In this document: piece after piece, positions 1-6,882 of the stretch
How the letters are laid out: the number at the start of each line of letters is the position of its first letter
Numbering within the stretch: position 1 is the first letter of the stretch
Assembly: GCA_018883305.1 (NCBI GenBank)
Contig: VEQI01000086.1
Location: 1 to 10,526 of the forward strand
Reading direction: 5' to 3'
DNA: 10,526 bases
Source: Limnohabitans sp.
GTDB taxonomy: Bacteria; Pseudomonadota; Gammaproteobacteria; Burkholderiales; Burkholderiaceae_C
Made by a program: the position numbers and the translations under genes
The notes under the pieces: generated by a model
What the model was told of the DNA's origin: nothing
The model's input: only the letters and a program-made list of their open reading frames with translations
Databases searched by the model: none

Positions 1-16
1 TGTTTATAAGAGACAG
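1..16. other. Residual Tn5/Nextera mosaic-end adapter (non-genomic)
   Basis: Read on the minus strand, these 16 bases are CTGTCTCTTATAAACA. They match the first 16 bases of the synthetic Tn5 mosaic end used in Nextera libraries (CTGTCTCTTATACACA) with one mismatch. The natural Tn5 outside end would need two mismatches. The match sits exactly at the window edge and stops where the ettA reading frame stops resembling its family: a normal family stretch ending Lys-Thr-Val-Trp-Glu is followed by residues (Leu-Ser-Leu-Ile-Asn) encoded by the adapter. Untrimmed adapter at a contig end is the simplest explanation; a true transposon end is much less likely. Confidence 0.9.
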
Positions 17-1237
17 CTCCCACACCGTCTTGTCATTGGCGAGGTCGTCACGTGACTGATCGACAAACGCCATGTTCACGGTCTTGCCCAGTTCCACCGT
101 GCCGCTGTCCGGCTGCTCGCGCCCGGCGATCATCTTGAACAGCGTCGACTTACCGGCCCCGTTGGGACCGATGATGCCCACGATGGCACCAGCCGGCACC
201 TTGAATGACAGGTTGTCGATCAGCAGGCGGTCGCCAAAGCTCTTGGAGACATTCTTGAACTCGATGACTTCATTGCCCAGACGCTCGGCCACCGGAATGA
301 AGATTTCCTGCGTCTCGTTGCGCTTTTGGTATTCGTAGTCGCTCAGCTCCTCGAAGCGGGCCAGACGTGCCTTGCTCTTGGCCTGCCGCCCCTTGGGGTT
401 CTGACGCGCCCACTCCAGTTCTTTCTTCAGCGCCTTGGCACGGGCCTCCTCGCCCTTTTGTTCCTGCTGCAGACGCGCTTCCTTTTGCTCCAGCCAAGTG
501 CTGTAGTTGCCCTTCCAGGGAATGCCATGGCCGCGGTCCAGTTCCAGAATCCACTCGGCGGCGTTGTCCAGGAAGTAACGGTCGTGGGTGATGGCCACCA
601 CGGTGCCGGGGAAGCGCTGCAGGAACTGTTCCAGCCAGTTCACTGATTCGGCGTCCAGGTGGTTGGTGGGCTCATCCAGCAGCAGCATGTCGGGCTTGGA
701 CAGCAGCAGGCGGCACAGCGCCACGCGACGCTTCTCACCCCCCGAGAGGTTCTTGATGAGGGCGTCCCAGGCTGGCAGACGCAGCGCGTCTGCGGCGATG
801 TCGAGCTGGTGGCTGGAGCCGTCATCGGCACCAGCGGCAGAGATGATGGCCTCCAATTCAGCCTGCTCGGCAGCCAGCTTGTCAAAGTCCGCATCGGGCT
901 CGGCGTAGGCAGCGTAGACCTCTTCGAGGCGAGCCTGGGCGGCTTTGACCTCGCCCATGCCGCTCTCCACGGATTCACGCACCGTGTGCTCGGGGTCAAG
1001 CTGCGGCTCCTGCGGCAGGTAACCGATCTTGAGGCCGGGCATCGGCGTGGCTTCACCCTCGATCTCGGTGTCCACCCCCGCCATGATCTTGAGCAGCGTG
1101 GACTTGCCAGAGCCGTTCAAGCCCAACACACCGATCTTGGCGCCGGGGAAGAAGCTGAGGGAAATGTCCTTGAGGATCTGACGCTTCGGCGGCACGATCT
1201 TGCCGACGCGGTTCATGGTGAAGACGTACTGGGCCAT
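17..1237 (-). CDS. ettA: Energy-dependent translational throttle protein EttA (ABC-F ATPase), C-terminus missing
   Basis: EttA is a soluble ABC-F protein with two ATPase domains. In E. coli it binds the ribosomal E site and couples the first elongation steps to the ATP/ADP ratio. Translation from ATG at 1237 gives about 407 residues of a family usually near 555, starting MAQYVFTMNRVGKIVPPKRQ, which is typical of EttA. The first domain has Walker A GLNGSGKST at about 39-47, signature LSGGEKRR and Walker B LLLDEPTNHLD with catalytic Glu189. A charged helical linker (about 245-300, rich in Lys, Arg, Glu and Gln) is the P-site tRNA interaction motif. The second domain starts with IGPNGAGKST, Lys at about 363, and is cut off before its signature and Walker B. 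The frame stays open to the window edge, but bases 1-16 are probably adapter. A weak AGAAAGAG lies about 8 bases before the start. The gene is divergent from rhlE. EttA is favoured over Uup or other ABC-F types because of the N-terminus and the linker. Confidence 0.95.
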
Positions 1238-1510
1238 GGATAAGCTCTTTCTAAAAACAAACAGCCGGAGCAGCAGAACCCCCCGGCAACCCTCAGATTA
1301 TCGCGGGTTCATGGCCTCCCTCCGGTTTATGAGAGAATCCGTTGGTTGCCGCCGCCAGTTGCCGCAACATCAGCATGTCTGCTGGAGCCGGGTCTGGACA
1401 CCCCTTGTCCATGACGTCTAGCGCTCACTTACGAAAACCTGCCAACTCTTGACTGGGTGGTCCTTGGGCCAATCGGGTTGGTGTCATGCGTCTGACCTAG
1501 ACGCTCCGTT
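1238..1510. promoter_or_regulatory. Divergent ettA/rhlE intergenic region with two small hairpins
   Basis: This 273-bp stretch must hold the promoters of both divergent genes. I see no credible coding frame in it. For ettA a GATAAT-like -10 lies on the minus strand at 1297-1302, but no good -35 sits at the expected distance. On the plus strand, TTGACT at 1449-1454 resembles a -35 without a matching -10. Two perfect inverted repeats stand close together: CAGCA-TGTC-TGCTG at 1371-1384, and a 6-bp stem TGGACA/TGTCCA with a CCCCT loop at 1395-1411. If rhlE is transcribed from upstream of 1371, both would fold in its leader. No clear Shine-Dalgarno sequence precedes the rhlE ATG. Promoter positions are uncertain. 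Confidence 0.5.
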
Positions 1511-3325
1511 ATGAACTTTGAAGAACTGAAGCTGGCCCCGGCCATCTTGAAAGCCGTCCTCGAGCAAGGCTACGAAACCCCCACCCCCATCCAGGCGCAA
1601 GCCATTCCCGCTGTTCTAGAGGGCCACGACCTGCTGGCCGGTGCGCAAACGGGCACTGGCAAGACAGCCGCCTTCACGCTGCCCATGCTGCACAAGCTCA
1701 CCATGAGTCGCAGCACCGAAAACAAGTTCGGCGTGTATGGCATTCGCGCCCTGGTGCTCACGCCCACCCGTGAACTCGCCGCCCAGGTGGAAGAGTCGGT
1801 TCGGACTTATGGCAAATATCTGCAACTGACGTCTGCCGTGATCTTCGGTGGCGTCGGCATGAACCCGCAGATCAACCAGCTGAAAAAGGGCGTAGACATT
1901 CTGGTGGCCACGCCAGGTCGTCTGCTTGATTTGCAGCAGCAAGGTTTCCTGGACCTGAGCACCGTGCAAGTGCTGGTGCTCGACGAAGCCGACCGCATGC
2001 TCGACATGGGCTTCATCCACGACGTGAAGAAGGTGCTGGCCCTGGTGCCGCAGCAAAAGCAAAGCCTGCTGTTCTCCGCCACCTTCAGCGACGAAATTCG
2101 CGAGCTGGCCAACACCTTGCTGCGCAATCCGCAAAGCATTCAGGTCACGCCGCGCAACACCACGGTGCAACGCATCACGCAGGTGATTCACCCGGTGGGC
2201 CGTGGCAAAAAGAAGGCGCTGCTGGCGCACATCATCCAGCAAAACAACTGGAGTCAGGTGCTGGTGTTCACGCGCACCAAGTTTGGCGCCAACAATGTGG
2301 CGGACTTTCTGAACAAGCAGGGCATCACGGCCATGGCGTTGCACGGCAACAAGAGCCAGACGGCGCGTACCCAAGCGCTGGCGGGCTTCAAGACCGGTGA
2401 GCTGCGCGCTCTGGTAGCCACCGACATTGCGGCAAGGGGTATCGATATCGACGACCTGCCGCACGTGGTCAACTACGAAATCCCCAACATCAGCGAAGAC
2501 TATGTGCACCGCATTGGCCGCACGGGTCGTGCCGGCGCATCCGGCGAGGCGATCAGCCTGGTGTCGCTGGATGAAGAAGGCTTCATGCGCGACATCGAGT
2601 CTTTCACTCGACAGTCCATTCCCGTTCAACCGGTGGAAGGATTCGGCCCCGAGCCCGATGAAAAGGCCGAGCCCATCGCCATGGGGCGTCAAACCCTGTG
2701 GGGCGGCCTAGGCAAGCCGCCCAGCCGCGAGGTGATGGCGGCCGCCGCCAAGGCTGCACGCTCCGAGATGATGGAGCGCATTCGCGAGAAAAAATCCACC
2801 CAGCCTGGTCGCGGTTCCAAGCCGGGCGGTCGTGGGCCGCGCCCCAATGCCAACCAGACACAACCACCGCGGGAGCGTGTGCTGGACGAGAACGGTGAAC
2901 CCGTGTCCATGCGCCCTGAAAGCGGCCCCCAGTCAGAGCACGGCGCACCGCGCAACAACGGCCCGCGTCGTCGCAATCGGAATCGTTCGCGAGGCAACGG
3001 AGGGCAAGGGGGTTATGCCAACAGCCCGCGTGAAGACGGACCGCGCGAGAGCGGCGATCACTATCATTCGGAAGACCGTGACGACGATTTCCAGCCGCGC
3101 GCCAATGCCCACCTGGGCACACAAAGTGGCGTGAACGCCTTTGGTCACCGGAATCAGAACAAGCCGGTCCGCGCCCCTGACCCGACGCGTACCAGCATTG
3201 ACCTCATGTCGGATCGTCGTGGGGGTGGCGGTGGCGGTGGTGGCAACCGTCGTCGCAAAGGTGGTGGCGGCGGCGGTGGGGGTGGTGGCTTTGGTGGCCG
3301 TCGCTCCGGCGGATTCCCGCGCTGA
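1511..3325 (+). CDS. rhlE: ATP-dependent DEAD-box RNA helicase, RhlE type
   Basis: This 604-residue protein unwinds short RNA duplexes and is expected to act in ribosome assembly and RNA turnover, often with RNase E. The full helicase core is visible. It has a Q-motif region with YETPTPIQ (21-28), Walker A AQTGTGKT (45-52), PTREL (85-89), GG (113-114), TPGRL (134-138), DEAD (158-161), SAT (189-191), ATDIAARGID (303-312) and HRIGRTGRAG (333-342). After about residue 400 comes a helix rich in Ala, Met, Glu and Lys (406-428). A roughly 170-residue disordered tail rich in Arg, Asn, Gly and Pro follows, ending in two poly-Gly blocks of 8 and 10 residues separated by NRRRK, then GGRRSGG. Such tails bind RNA and may drive condensate formation. 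The core sequence and Gly-rich end fit RhlE better than DbpA, SrmB or DeaD, which carry other C-terminal domains. The ATG at 1511 starts directly at the conserved N-terminus; it lacks a clear ribosome binding site. Confidence 0.94.
   Translation: MNFEELKLAPAILKAVLEQGYETPTPIQAQAIPAVLEGHDLLAGAQTGTGKTAAFTLPMLHKLTMSRSTENKFGVYGIRALVLTPTRELAAQVEESVRTYGKYLQLTSAVIFGGVGMNPQINQLKKGVDILVATPGRLLDLQQQGFLDLSTVQVLVLDEADRMLDMGFIHDVKKVLALVPQQKQSLLFSATFSDEIRELANTLLRNPQSIQVTPRNTTVQRITQVIHPVGRGKKKALLAHIIQQNNWSQVLVFTRTKFGANNVADFLNKQGITAMALHGNKSQTARTQALAGFKTGELRALVATDIAARGIDIDDLPHVVNYEIPNISEDYVHRIGRTGRAGASGEAISLVSLDEEGFMRDIESFTRQSIPVQPVEGFGPEPDEKAEPIAMGRQTLWGGLGKPPSREVMAAAAKAARSEMMERIREKKSTQPGRGSKPGGRGPRPNANQTQPPRERVLDENGEPVSMRPESGPQSEHGAPRNNGPRRRNRNRSRGNGGQGGYANSPREDGPRESGDHYHSEDRDDDFQPRANAHLGTQSGVNAFGHRNQNKPVRAPDPTRTSIDLMSDRRGGGGGGGGNRRRKGGGGGGGGGGFGGRRSGGFPR
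3215..3303 (+). repeat. Low-complexity poly-glycine codon tracts in the rhlE tail
   Basis: GGT/GGC/GGG triplets encode Gly8 (residues 571-578) and Gly10 (584-593), then further Gly-Arg residues. The tract is in frame and its unit is a codon, so slippage would mostly change the number of glycines. It is not a minisatellite or a CRISPR-like array. Confidence 0.8.
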
Positions 3326-3398
3326 TCTTAGCCCCCACAGCGGTGTGCGCCTCACGGCGCCCCCTGGACACTGATCTCGTCGGGCTTCTGGCCTCCAT
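3326..3398. other. Convergent intergenic gap between rhlE and gntK
   Basis: These 73 bases separate the stop codons of rhlE (plus) and gntK (minus). A bidirectional terminator would be expected here. The only inverted repeat I see is a weak 5-bp GGCTT/AAGCC pair (about 3383-3404), with a long loop and no T-tract, running into the gntK end. I do not call it a terminator. Confidence 0.4.
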
Positions 3399-3944
3399 TC
3401 AAGCCGTCGTGGCGCCTGTGGGGCTGCCCCATTGACGCAGCAACTTCGCCACCATGGTGGTCACGGGCTGCTCAATGTTCATGGGCACCACGGCTTCATC
3501 GACAGCGGGCATTTCCAGCGTTTGCAATTGACTGTCCAGCAACGAGGCGGGCATGTAATGGCCCTGGCGTTGCTGCATGCGTTGCGCAAGGCTTTCCACC
3601 GCGCCATGCAAGTGCACGAACTGCAAGCCAGGCGTGTGGCGACGCAATAAATCACGGTAACCGCGCTTGAGCGCAGAGCAAGACAACACCATGGATCGTT
3701 GTTGTGCGTATGCCTGTCCCAGCATGTCGGCCAGCGTCAGCAACCAGTCACGTCGCCATTCATCTGTCAGCGCGATCCCTGCCGCCATGCGCGCCACATT
3801 CTCTGGCGAGTGATAGCGATCTCCCTCGACGTATTCGCAACCCCAAGCCTTGGCCAGGGCTTCACCCAGAGTGGTTTTACCGCACCCACTCACCCCCATC
3901 ACCACCACCTGCCGATGCGCAGGCGTGACGAACGCAGTGGTCAT
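3399..3944 (-). CDS. gntK: Gluconokinase (GntK family)
   Basis: The enzyme phosphorylates D-gluconate with ATP to 6-phosphogluconate, feeding the Entner-Doudoroff and pentose phosphate routes. The predicted protein has 181 residues, against about 175 for E. coli GntK. Walker A GVSGCGKT lies at 17-24, followed by the family region with EGDRYHSPENVARMAAG, which contacts substrate. Other GntK marks are LSCSALKRGYRDLLR and the GHYMPASLLDSQLQTLE region. The ATG at 3944 overlaps the stop of the upstream dehydrogenase as ATGA (3941-3944), which points to translational coupling. A GTG six codons upstream (3962) is possible but less likely. Operon position with a 2-ketogluconate-reductase-like gene supports a role in gluconate and 2-ketogluconate use. 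No gluconate transporter is nearby. Confidence 0.93.
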   Translation of the reverse strand: MTTAFVTPAHRQVVVMGVSGCGKTTLGEALAKAWGCEYVEGDRYHSPENVARMAAGIALTDEWRRDWLLTLADMLGQAYAQQRSMVLSCSALKRGYRDLLRRHTPGLQFVHLHGAVESLAQRMQQRQGHYMPASLLDSQLQTLEMPAVDEAVVPMNIEQPVTTMVAKLLRQWGSPTGATTA

Positions 3945-4900
3945 GCCTGGGTGGCCCGACACTCAGGCACGGGCGAAGGCAGAGGCTTGCCAGCGAAGTG
4001 GCACAGCAGGTTATCCATGGCACGACCCGCCATGGCTTTGCGGGTCTCCACCGTGCCGCTGGCGCAATGCGGGGACAGCACCACGTTTTGCAAGGCGCGC
4101 AGTTCTGCGGGCACACGGGGTTCGTCGATGTACACATCCAGACCCGCACCGGCAATTTGCTTGTGCTGCAAGGCACTGATGAGGGCTGCCTGATCCACCA
4201 CCGAACCACGGGCCACATTGATGAAGTAGCCCTGCGGTCCCAGTGCGGCGAGCACTTCGGCGCTGATGAGGCCACGCGTGCCGTCACCGCCAGGCGTGAT
4301 CGCCACCAGGTAATCCACCTGGGAGGCCAGCTCACGCGCACTGTGAACAAAGGTGTAAGGCAACTCAGCCCTGGGTGAGCGTGCGGTGTAGGAGATCTTC
4401 ATGTCGAAGGCCTGAGCCCGACGCGCAATGGCCTGCCCGATACGCCCAATGCCCACCAGGCCCAGACGGCCACCGGTCATTTTCTTGGTCAGCGGGAAAG
4501 GGCCATCCACCCAATCGTTGTTGCGCACAAACCGGTCTGCTTGCGGCATCTTGCGCGAGATGGAGAGCATGAGGCCGATGGCCATGTCGGCCACATCATC
4601 GTTCAGCACATCGGGCGTGTGGGTGACCACAATGCCACGGCGCTTGGCGGCTTCGACATCGACACCGTCATAGCCCACGCCGCACACCGAGATGATCTCC
4701 ACCTTGGGCAACAAAGCCAGCAGCTTGTCGTCCACCTTGCATTCGCCCCCACCCACGATGGCGCGAACGCGACCCAAGGCCCCCGGATCCGTGATGTGCG
4801 CATTGTCATGCACGATGAAATGCTCTTGTAGCGCTGTCATCAAGAACGGCGGAACCGCCGACACACGCAAAACTTCAACAGGGGTTTCCAGAGCGGACAT
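3941..4900 (-). CDS. NAD(P)-dependent D-2-hydroxyacid dehydrogenase, probable 2-ketogluconate reductase
   Basis: This 319-residue enzyme belongs to the D-isomer-specific 2-hydroxyacid dehydrogenases, which interconvert 2-keto acids and D-2-hydroxy acids. The nucleotide-binding GIGRIG is at 150-155. The catalytic set is complete: Arg231 in NVARGSVVD, Glu260 in DVYIDEP, and His278 in SPHCASGT. The TARSPR segment at about 172-177, after the second beta strand, carries Arg and Ser as in NADPH-preferring GhrB/GRHPR-like members; that preference is inferred. The start at 4900 is chosen because GGAGAA (4907-4912) lies 6 bases upstream. A further in-frame ATG at 4963 has no binding site and would fall in the presumed promoter. 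The ATGA overlap with gntK and the nearby 2-keto-3-deoxy acid genes favour 2-ketogluconate as substrate. Glyoxylate or hydroxypyruvate reductase activity is the main alternative, and sequence alone does not decide. Confidence 0.88.
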   Translation of the reverse strand: MSALETPVEVLRVSAVPPFLMTALQEHFIVHDNAHITDPGALGRVRAIVGGGECKVDDKLLALLPKVEIISVCGVGYDGVDVEAAKRRGIVVTHTPDVLNDDVADMAIGLMLSISRKMPQADRFVRNNDWVDGPFPLTKKMTGGRLGLVGIGRIGQAIARRAQAFDMKISYTARSPRAELPYTFVHSARELASQVDYLVAITPGGDGTRGLISAEVLAALGPQGYFINVARGSVVDQAALISALQHKQIAGAGLDVYIDEPRVPAELRALQNVVLSPHCASGTVETRKAMAGRAMDNLLCHFAGKPLPSPVPECRATQA

Positions 4901-4984
4901 GAAGGATTCTCCAGCAGGCCAAATGGCAAACCCGCCAACTCGGCGGGCATCGGTGACGGTCATCATACGATAGATAATCATTTC
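4901..4984. promoter_or_regulatory. Divergent control region between the reductase-gntK and kdgK-dgoK-dgoA operons
   Basis: These 84 bases must drive both operons. The stretch 4961-4984 is AT-rich in a GC-rich neighbourhood. On the plus strand GATAAT (4973-4978) resembles a -10 and would place transcription start at about 4985, the kdgK ATG itself. On the minus strand TATGAT (4962-4967) resembles a -10 for the reductase. Neither has a convincing -35. ATCATACGAT (4962-4971) is an imperfect 10-bp palindrome (one mismatched pair) and could be a regulator half-site; this is speculative. A perfect 6-bp hairpin CCCGCC-N5-GGCGGG (4931-4947) would lie in the reductase leader. The reductase ribosome binding site GGAGAA is at 4907-4912 on the minus strand. 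Confidence 0.55.
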
Positions 4985-5953
4985 ATGACTGCCCTTGCCC
5001 GCTCTGTTCAGCCCGAGTTGCCGCCCAAGCGTTTCGATGTTGTTGCGCTGGGCGAGGCCATGGTGGAGTTCAACCAGACCCGTGCCCAAGAACCGCATTA
5101 CCTGCAAGGTTTTGGCGGCGACACCAGCAACGCCATCATTGCCGCCGCCCGCGCCGGCGCCAACACGGCCTACCTCACACGCATTGGCCATGACACCTGG
5201 GGCGAAGCCCTGCAAGGCCTGTGGCACCGGGAGAATGTGGACAGCTCGGCCATTGATGTGGATGGCGACGCGCCCACCGCTGTCTATTTCGTGACACACG
5301 GTCCACAGGGACATGCCTTCAGCTATTTGCGGGCAGGCTCTGCCGCCAGCCACCTTTCCCCGCAAAGCCTGGCGGACAGTGGTGCCAAGGCCTACATCCA
5401 ACAAGCCCGTTGGCTGCATGTCTCGGGCATTTCCATGGCTATCTCCACCAGTGCCTGTGATGCGGTGTTTGCCGCCATGCAATGGGCTCGACAAGCAGGC
5501 ACCCGGGTTTCACTGGATGCCAACCTGCGCCTGAAGCTGTGGCCACTGGCGCGCGCGCGCGCTTGCCTGCAACAAGCCGTGTCCATGTGCGACCTGTTTC
5601 TGCCCAGTCTGGAAGACGTGCAGCCCCTGTGTGGGCAAACGGATCCTCAGGCCATTTTGGACTGGTCCCACCAGCTGGGTGCCAGCCAGGTGGTGCTCAA
5701 GCGCGGCGCATTGGGGGCCACCATCAGCGAGAACGGCCTGCAACACGAGGTCTCGGGGCATGCCGTCAACTGCGTGGACGCCACGGGTGCAGGCGACTGC
5801 TTTGCGGGCAATTTGCTGGCGCGTCTGGCACAGGGCGATGACCTGGCGCAAGGCGTTCGCTACGCCAATGCGGCGGCGGCGCTGGCTGTGCAAGGTTTCG
5901 GTGCCGTAGCCCCACTGCCCCGACCCGATGAAGTGATGGCGCTCCTGGCCTGA
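4985..5953 (+). CDS. kdgK: 2-dehydro-3-deoxygluconokinase (KDG kinase, PfkB family)
   Basis: The enzyme phosphorylates 2-keto-3-deoxygluconate (KDG) with ATP to KDPG. The 322-residue protein is a PfkB/ribokinase-fold sugar kinase. GFGGDTSN (42-49) matches the KdgK substrate loop (GFGGDTLN in E. coli). Further marks are HVSGISMAI (145-153), DANLRLKLW (178-186), LKRG (238-241) and the anion-hole/catalytic motif DATGAGD (265-271) with Asp271 as base. Other PfkB kinases such as fructokinase or IolC are possible, but the loops and the neighbouring dgoK-dgoA favour KDG. The ATG at 4985 has no Shine-Dalgarno sequence, and a possible -10 lies only 7 bases upstream, so the message may be leaderless. 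The first 15 or so residues precede the fold, which begins near FDVVALGEAMVEF. The gene contains an exact (GC)7 run at 5549-5562. It is first in a plus-strand operon, 5 bp from dgoK. Confidence 0.88.
   Translation: MTALARSVQPELPPKRFDVVALGEAMVEFNQTRAQEPHYLQGFGGDTSNAIIAAARAGANTAYLTRIGHDTWGEALQGLWHRENVDSSAIDVDGDAPTAVYFVTHGPQGHAFSYLRAGSAASHLSPQSLADSGAKAYIQQARWLHVSGISMAISTSACDAVFAAMQWARQAGTRVSLDANLRLKLWPLARARACLQQAVSMCDLFLPSLEDVQPLCGQTDPQAILDWSHQLGASQVVLKRGALGATISENGLQHEVSGHAVNCVDATGAGDCFAGNLLARLAQGDDLAQGVRYANAAAALAVQGFGAVAPLPRPDEVMALLA
5549..5562 (+). repeat. (GC)7 dinucleotide run inside kdgK
   Basis: Seven GC units encode the Ala-Arg-Ala-Arg-Ala part of kdgK near residue 190. A dinucleotide run of this kind can slip and shift the frame, but seven units in a GC-rich genome may arise by chance. 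Confidence 0.6.
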
Positions 5954-5958
5954 TCGAC

Positions 5959-6882
5959 ATGACCAAAGCCACCGCCTCGCCACAACGCCCGCTCGTCATG
6001 GTGGATTGGGGCACCAGCGCGCTGCGCGCAGCCTTTGCCCGTGACAACCAGGTATTGCAAACACGCCACAGTGATCAAGGCATTCTCAAAGTGCCCACCG
6101 GTGGATTTCCTCACACACTGCAAACTTTATGCGGTGACTGGCTGAACGAGCCGGATGCCCTGTGCCTCATCAGCGGCATGGCCGGCAGCGCACAAGGTTG
6201 GACACTGGCGCCCTACTGCCCCTGCCCGGCAGGTGAGGCCGAGCTGGCGCGACATCTGCATTGGATAGCGCCTTCACGCATTGCGCTGGTGCCTGGCCTG
6301 TCCTGTGAACACCCGCATGCACCGGACGTCATGCGGGGCGAGGAAGTGCAAATACTGGGCACACTGCAACTGCACGGCTTGCGGGATGCCCAGCTGGTGC
6401 TGCCGGGCACGCACAGCAAGTGGGTCACCGTTCGTGACGGCCGGATTGCGCATTTCAGCACCTTCATGACCGGCGAGTTGTTTGCGGTGATGCGACAGCA
6501 CTCCATCCTGGGACGAACCTTGCCCGAAATGTCGTCTGATGAAGCCCTGGACGGCGAGCACTTCGACCAGGGTGTTCGGTTGTCATTGCAAGGCGGCAGC
6601 CTGCTGCACCACCTGTTTGGCGTGCGGACCTTGTCACTGATGTCGCGTGCCAGTCCTTCTGCCCTGACCAGCTATCTCTCCGGTCTTGTTATCGGCGAAG
6701 AGTTGCGGGTGCAACACCTGTCCGCAGGCAGCACCCTCTGGCTGGTGGGTTCAGCCGCTTTGCAGACACGTTATGAACGCGCCCTCACGCTGCTAAATGT
6801 GAAGATTCAAACGCTGGGCGACACCGCCACCTGGACAGGCCTGATGGCCTTGGCCGCTCCCTTGCGTCAAATTTCCCCATGA
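5959..6882 (+). CDS. dgoK: 2-dehydro-3-deoxygalactonokinase (DgoK)
   Basis: DgoK phosphorylates 2-keto-3-deoxygalactonate (KDGal) at C6 in the De Ley-Doudoroff route of D-galactonate breakdown. The 307-residue protein carries the family motifs in order: DWGTS (16-20, first phosphate loop), SGMAGS (72-77), MRGEEVQILG (125-134), LPGTHSKW (148-155) and FMTGELFAVM (169-178). Its length fits the family (about 290-310). The gene begins 5 bp after kdgK and its last four bases overlap the start of dgoA, so the three genes are surely co-transcribed. Start ATG 5959 lacks a clear ribosome binding site, in line with coupling to kdgK. Having kinases for both epimeric 2-keto-3-deoxy acids side by side suggests handling of mixed sugar acids, or that one of the two has drifted in specificity. 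Confidence 0.92.
   Translation: MTKATASPQRPLVMVDWGTSALRAAFARDNQVLQTRHSDQGILKVPTGGFPHTLQTLCGDWLNEPDALCLISGMAGSAQGWTLAPYCPCPAGEAELARHLHWIAPSRIALVPGLSCEHPHAPDVMRGEEVQILGTLQLHGLRDAQLVLPGTHSKWVTVRDGRIAHFSTFMTGELFAVMRQHSILGRTLPEMSSDEALDGEHFDQGVRLSLQGGSLLHHLFGVRTLSLMSRASPSALTSYLSGLVIGEELRVQHLSAGSTLWLVGSAALQTRYERALTLLNVKIQTLGDTATWTGLMALAAPLRQISP

Noticed and set aside
1..16. End of a real Tn5/IS50 insertion
   Set aside because: The sequence fits the synthetic mosaic end better than the natural outside end, sits exactly at the window edge, and has no transposon genes or target duplication.
659..1243. Plus-strand open frame of 194 codons opposite ettA
   Set aside because: The minus strand encodes both EttA ATP-binding motifs here; this frame is only its complement.
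1449..1477. TTGACT as a -35 box for rhlE
   Set aside because: The bases 16-18 positions downstream (around ATCGGG) do not resemble a -10 element.
1616..2692. Long open frame of 358 codons on the minus strand opposite rhlE
   Set aside because: It lies wholly inside the conserved helicase core, is rich in His, Gln, Val and Arg as expected from antisense of GC-rich codons, and matches no known family.
3215..3303. Tandem repeat array or CRISPR-like structure
   Set aside because: The repeats are GGN codons in frame within the rhlE tail; there are no spacers and no repeat unit longer than a few codons.
3326..3404. Rho-independent terminator between rhlE and gntK
   Set aside because: Only a weak 5-bp pair with a long loop is present and no T-run follows on either strand.
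3945..3962. Upstream GTG start for gntK
   Set aside because: It would add six residues before the family N-terminus and deepen the overlap; the ATGA overlap is a more usual coupled start.
4901..4963. Upstream ATG start for the dehydrogenase at 4963
   Set aside because: It has no ribosome binding site and overlaps the likely promoter, while the ATG at 4900 has GGAGAA at good spacing.
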